Made by a program: the position numbers and the translations under genes. 34,638 nucleotides of DNA from Limnofasciculus baicalensis BBK-W-15 (GTDB lineage: Bacteria; Cyanobacteriota; Cyanobacteriia; Cyanobacteriales; Coleofasciculaceae): assembly GCF_024178385.1 (NCBI RefSeq), contig NZ_JAMZMM010000018.1, positions 1 to 34,638 on the forward strand, in the 5' to 3' direction. How positions within the stretch are numbered: position 1 is the stretch's first letter; each line of letters starts with the position of its first letter. Shown here in pieces: positions 31,693 through 34,638 of this stretch. The notes under the pieces were generated by a model. That model searched no databases. It was not told the origin of the DNA and saw only the letters and a list, made by a program, of their open reading frames with translations.

Positions 31693-33060
31693 ATGAATTA
31701 CCAGCCAGATCAATGTTTAAAAGGAAATATTCTGATCGTTGACGATACACCAGATAACTTGCGATTGTTATCTACTATGCTTTATTCTAAAGGGTATCAA
31801 GTCAGGAAAGCGCTCAGTGGTAAATTTGCCTTGCAAGGGGTAGAAATGGCAAAACCAGATCTAATTTTGCTGGATATCAATATGCCTGAAATGAGTGGCT
31901 ATGAAGTTTGTCAACACCTCAAGGCTAATCCGCAAACCTCCGATATACCAGTAATTTTCTTAAGCGCTCTCGATCAGGTATCGGATAAAATTGAAGCCTT
32001 TGCAGTAGGTGGGGCAGACTACATAATTAAGCCATTTCAGAGTGAAGAGGTTTTGGCTCGAATCAACAACCAACTAACCCTCCGAAGTCTACAAAAGCAA
32101 CTGAAAGACCAAAATGCCCTCCTGCAAAAAGAGATAGAAGAACGGAAGTTGGCAGAAGATCGAGAGCGAGAAAAAGCGTGTCAGCTTCAACTTACTATAG
32201 AGCAATTAAAACGAACCCAAAGCCACCTAATTCAATCGGAAAAAATGTCAGGTTTAGGCAAAATGGTAGCTGGAGTTGCTCATGAAATTAATAATCCAGT
32301 TAATTTTATTTGGGGTAATTTACCTCCTGCTACCAAATATGCTCAAGATCTGATTCGTTTGATTCAATTATACCAGGAGACATATCCAGATTCTACGCTG
32401 GAAATTAGCAAGTTAATTGAGGAAATTGAATTAGATTTTTTGCGGGAAGATTGGCCAAAACTCATGAGGTCAATGGAAGTCGGTGCCGAACGAATCCACC
32501 AGATTGTTCTATCTCTACGGAGCTTCTCTAGACTGAATGAATCAGATCTCAAACCTGTAGATATTCATGAGGGAATTGAGAACACTCTTCTTATTTTACA
32601 GCACCGCCTCAAAGGGACAAACGATAGTCCTAATATTGAGCTAATTAAAGACTATGGTACAGTGCCTAATATTATTTGTTATGCTAGTCAGTTAAACCAG
32701 GTATTTATGAATTTATTAACTAATGCTATTGATGCGTTGGAAACACAACTTTCTCCACGGGTTATTACCATTAGTACTTCATTAAGTCAAGAGTCAACTG
32801 TCAAGAGTGAAAATGAAACATCTAAATTCATTGTTATCCGAATTGCTGATAATGGATCTGGGATGAGTGAGGAGGTTCGTCAGCATATATTTGATCCATT
32901 TTTTACTACCAAACCTGTGGGAAAAGGTACGGGTTTGGGGTTGTCTATCAGTTATCAGATTGTGGTAGAAAAACATCAGGGTAAACTTACTTGTATTTCT
33001 GAACCAGGTAAAGGAACAGAAATGATTATAGAGATTCCTGTTAGCGGGATGAAAAATTAA
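31693..33060 (+). CDS. Receiver-histidine kinase (REC-coiled coil-HisKA-HATPase)
   Basis: The 455-residue protein begins 34 bases after the hybrid kinase and probably shares its transcript. The receiver (about 12-130) has D61 in LDINMP and closely resembles the N-terminal receiver of the hybrid kinase. A coiled coil (about 135-185) leads to HisKA with H197 in GVAHEINNPVNF, the class seen in NtrB/ZraS-like kinases. The ATPase shows NLLTNAIDAL, IADNGSGM and GKGTGLGLSI. There is no sensor domain, so its input is likely phosphotransfer to D61. A kinase with a receiver in front usually responds to another kinase, here plausibly the neighbour; this is inference. Confidence 0.9.
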   Translation: MNYQPDQCLKGNILIVDDTPDNLRLLSTMLYSKGYQVRKALSGKFALQGVEMAKPDLILLDINMPEMSGYEVCQHLKANPQTSDIPVIFLSALDQVSDKIEAFAVGGADYIIKPFQSEEVLARINNQLTLRSLQKQLKDQNALLQKEIEERKLAEDREREKACQLQLTIEQLKRTQSHLIQSEKMSGLGKMVAGVAHEINNPVNFIWGNLPPATKYAQDLIRLIQLYQETYPDSTLEISKLIEEIELDFLREDWPKLMRSMEVGAERIHQIVLSLRSFSRLNESDLKPVDIHEGIENTLLILQHRLKGTNDSPNIELIKDYGTVPNIICYASQLNQVFMNLLTNAIDALETQLSPRVITISTSLSQESTVKSENETSKFIVIRIADNGSGMSEEVRQHIFDPFFTTKPVGKGTGLGLSISYQIVVEKHQGKLTCISEPGKGTEMIIEIPVSGMKN

Positions 33061-33110
33061 GGAAAAATCTGGCAATTTAGGATTTTTAGGTTTAGGATTT
33101 GGTATGAGTT

Positions 33111-34472
33111 TTAATTTTCAACACCTGTTGGAGAAGTGGTAGGATTCTCAATATTAATTCTTAAGGTTTTTATCAACCGTATCCCAAACATCGCGATGCC
33201 TATTAATGGGGCTAATGACATAGCGAACCATAACAAATGGTTATTGTGAAAATACCATGCCGCTACAGCCATAGGCATAAATCCTAGCCCAAAGGAACCT
33301 AAAGCAGAGTTCCGTAATATTTTTCCTTCAGTTAAACCCCCAAAATATCCCTCAAATATCCAAGTAATTCCAAAAAATACCTGGTAAGGTAATAGCCAGA
33401 GCGTAAAGTTAGAGATGTATTCTGTTATTTCTCTGTGGTTGGTTAACAGCCCAAATACAGTTTGAGGAAAGAGGATATACACAATCGCCATGGGAATAGA
33501 AAGAAATAAGCTAGTCAGAATGGCAATCTTCAGCAAGGGTTCAAGCTTTTCGGAATCTCCTTTCCCTTTCAAGTTGCCAGTTAGGCTTTGGGTAGCAAAT
33601 CCTACTCCCTGAATAATAAACATATTAAAAGCCGCTGCTTGGATGAGTAGGCTATTTTCAGCCAACATAGTTGTCCCCATTGCTGAACTCACTTCTACAA
33701 AAATTGCTAAAGTAGAAACCAAAGTTAAGTTCCTAACTAACATATCCCCATTTAGTTTAAAAGTGGCTTTGATGGCTGAGAAATCTAAAACTTTTTGAAT
33801 AGTTGCTGATACTATTGACCAATCAATGTGAAAGCAGATTATAATCAAACCCACAAAAAACGATAAATACTGGCTCATTGCTGTAGTCAACCCTGCACCT
33901 GTACTTGCCCAACCCCAGCGAATAATAAATATGTAATCTAGCACCACATTCGTAAGGCTTTCCAGGAAAGATAACAAGACAACAACGCCATTCATCTCCC
34001 GCCCGAAAAACCAACCAACCAAAACGAAATTGAACAATACCGCAGGCGCACCCCAAATCCGAGCATTATAATAGTCAAGTCCTGCATTTTTCACCTCTGT
34101 TTCGCCTACTAGAAAGGTAAACCCCAACTTTTGCAAAGGGTACTGAAGAATCAGAATCAATATACCTATCGCTAAGGCAATTAGACCATTCCGCAGTAAA
34201 ACCAACAGTATAGCTTCTCGATCATCTGCTCCCACAGCTTGTGCTGTCATACCATTACTAGAAAACCTTAAAAAGTTTAAAGTGCGGTATAGGTAGTTAA
34301 ACAAAACCATAGCTAAGGTTACTCCAGCCAAGTAACGGATGTCAGATAAATGTCCTAAAAAAGCTAGGTCTATCAAACCTGACAACGGCACAACAATACT
34401 GGAGAGAATATTCATCAGCGCCAATCGGTAAAAGCGAGGCAGAAAATCATATCGATGATTAAGTGTTATCAT
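33111..34472 (-). CDS. MATE-family efflux transporter (DinF-like)
   Basis: The 453-residue protein is almost wholly hydrophobic, with about twelve transmembrane segments in two similar halves. SSIVVPLSGLIDLAFLGHL (24-42) opens the first half and carries the acidic residue in the first helix typical of MATE carriers, which export cationic compounds using sodium or proton gradients. LLIQAAAFNMFIIQGVGFAT corresponds to the second-half motif. It fits the DinF branch by recognition only. The substrate cannot be read from sequence. It converges on the kinase operon with 50 bases between stops; no strong terminator is seen there. Confidence 0.88.
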   Translation of the reverse strand: MITLNHRYDFLPRFYRLALMNILSSIVVPLSGLIDLAFLGHLSDIRYLAGVTLAMVLFNYLYRTLNFLRFSSNGMTAQAVGADDREAILLVLLRNGLIALAIGILILILQYPLQKLGFTFLVGETEVKNAGLDYYNARIWGAPAVLFNFVLVGWFFGREMNGVVVLLSFLESLTNVVLDYIFIIRWGWASTGAGLTTAMSQYLSFFVGLIIICFHIDWSIVSATIQKVLDFSAIKATFKLNGDMLVRNLTLVSTLAIFVEVSSAMGTTMLAENSLLIQAAAFNMFIIQGVGFATQSLTGNLKGKGDSEKLEPLLKIAILTSLFLSIPMAIVYILFPQTVFGLLTNHREITEYISNFTLWLLPYQVFFGITWIFEGYFGGLTEGKILRNSALGSFGLGFMPMAVAAWYFHNNHLLWFAMSLAPLIGIAMFGIRLIKTLRINIENPTTSPTGVEN

Positions 34473-34490
34473 TAGTTTAAATGTCTTAAT

Positions 34491-34638
34491 TTATCTTACG
34501 AGAATTTGATAAATTCTCCACTCTGGGTTGTACTCATAAATATTAATTATTTTGCCTGAATCAATGGTGCATTCAATAATTCTGTTCCGAGCGCTATCAC
34601 CAACTAAAACTGTATTCCACTCTGTTATTGTTGCATCC
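34491..34638 (-). CDS. C-terminal tail of an unknown protein, possibly beta-propeller, cut by window end
   Basis: A minus-strand frame is open from the window end to a TAA at 34491, giving 49 residues. NTVLVGDSARNRIIECTID, then GKIINIYEY, looks like the last blade of an NHL- or arylsulfotransferase-type propeller, where such D-S-x-x-N-R-I-I-E repeats recur. Only one blade is visible, so the family is a guess. It lies 18 bases upstream of the MATE gene and in the same direction, so the two are probably co-transcribed. Confidence 0.6.
   Translation of the reverse strand, partial: DATITEWNTVLVGDSARNRIIECTIDSGKIINIYEYNPEWRIYQILVR

Overview
The window is about 34.6 kb of cyanobacterial chromosome. 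Signs of this are frequent GCGATCGC (HIP1) octamers, many 7-nt tandem repeats between genes, moderate-to-low GC, and typical cyanobacterial families (Uma2, MlaE/TGD1-type permease, B12-dependent ribonucleotide reductase, REC/PAS/GAF hybrid kinases). A filamentous Oscillatoriales-like organism fits best; this is inference. Both ends cut through genes.

Layout. 1-985: 3' part of a CobB/CbiA-type cobyrinate amidase and a small Xre-type regulator. 1093-4890 (minus): class II, adenosylcobalamin-dependent ribonucleotide reductase nrdJ. It is interrupted twice: by an in-frame 395-residue LAGLIDADG intein, and by a 318-nt ORF-less intervening sequence with group I P1 and P10 pairings that splits the active-site motif N-P-C-G|E. 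5016-5960: no intact gene; MITE-like elements and a glycosyltransferase remnant. 5960-8677: MlaE-type lipid permease and PBP2 (mrdA), convergent. 9125-13121: polyamine-type ABC transporter potA, unknown gene, potD, potB, with no potC; heptad repeats touch both ends of potD.

13206-20692: DNA phosphorothioation (Dnd) island. dndB, dndC and dndD run on the plus strand. A second, larger DGQHR protein is divergent across a palindrome-rich spacer, and a PD-(D/E)xK-like nuclease is convergent downstream. No dndE or dndFGH is visible. 20863-25898: TPR protein, a strong hairpin region that may be a structured RNA, M32 carboxypeptidase and a Uma2 nuclease-fold protein. 26163-33060: glycosyltransferase-TPR protein, a 1368-residue hybrid histidine kinase with a LOV-like PAS that lacks the adduct cysteine, and a second REC-histidine kinase. 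33111-34638: MATE transporter and the C-terminal tail of a further gene.

The strongest signals are the doubly interrupted nrdJ, with both a protein-splicing and a predicted RNA-splicing element, and the dndE-less Dnd locus with paired DGQHR proteins. Repeat-derived sequence also appears to have entered two coding regions in frame.
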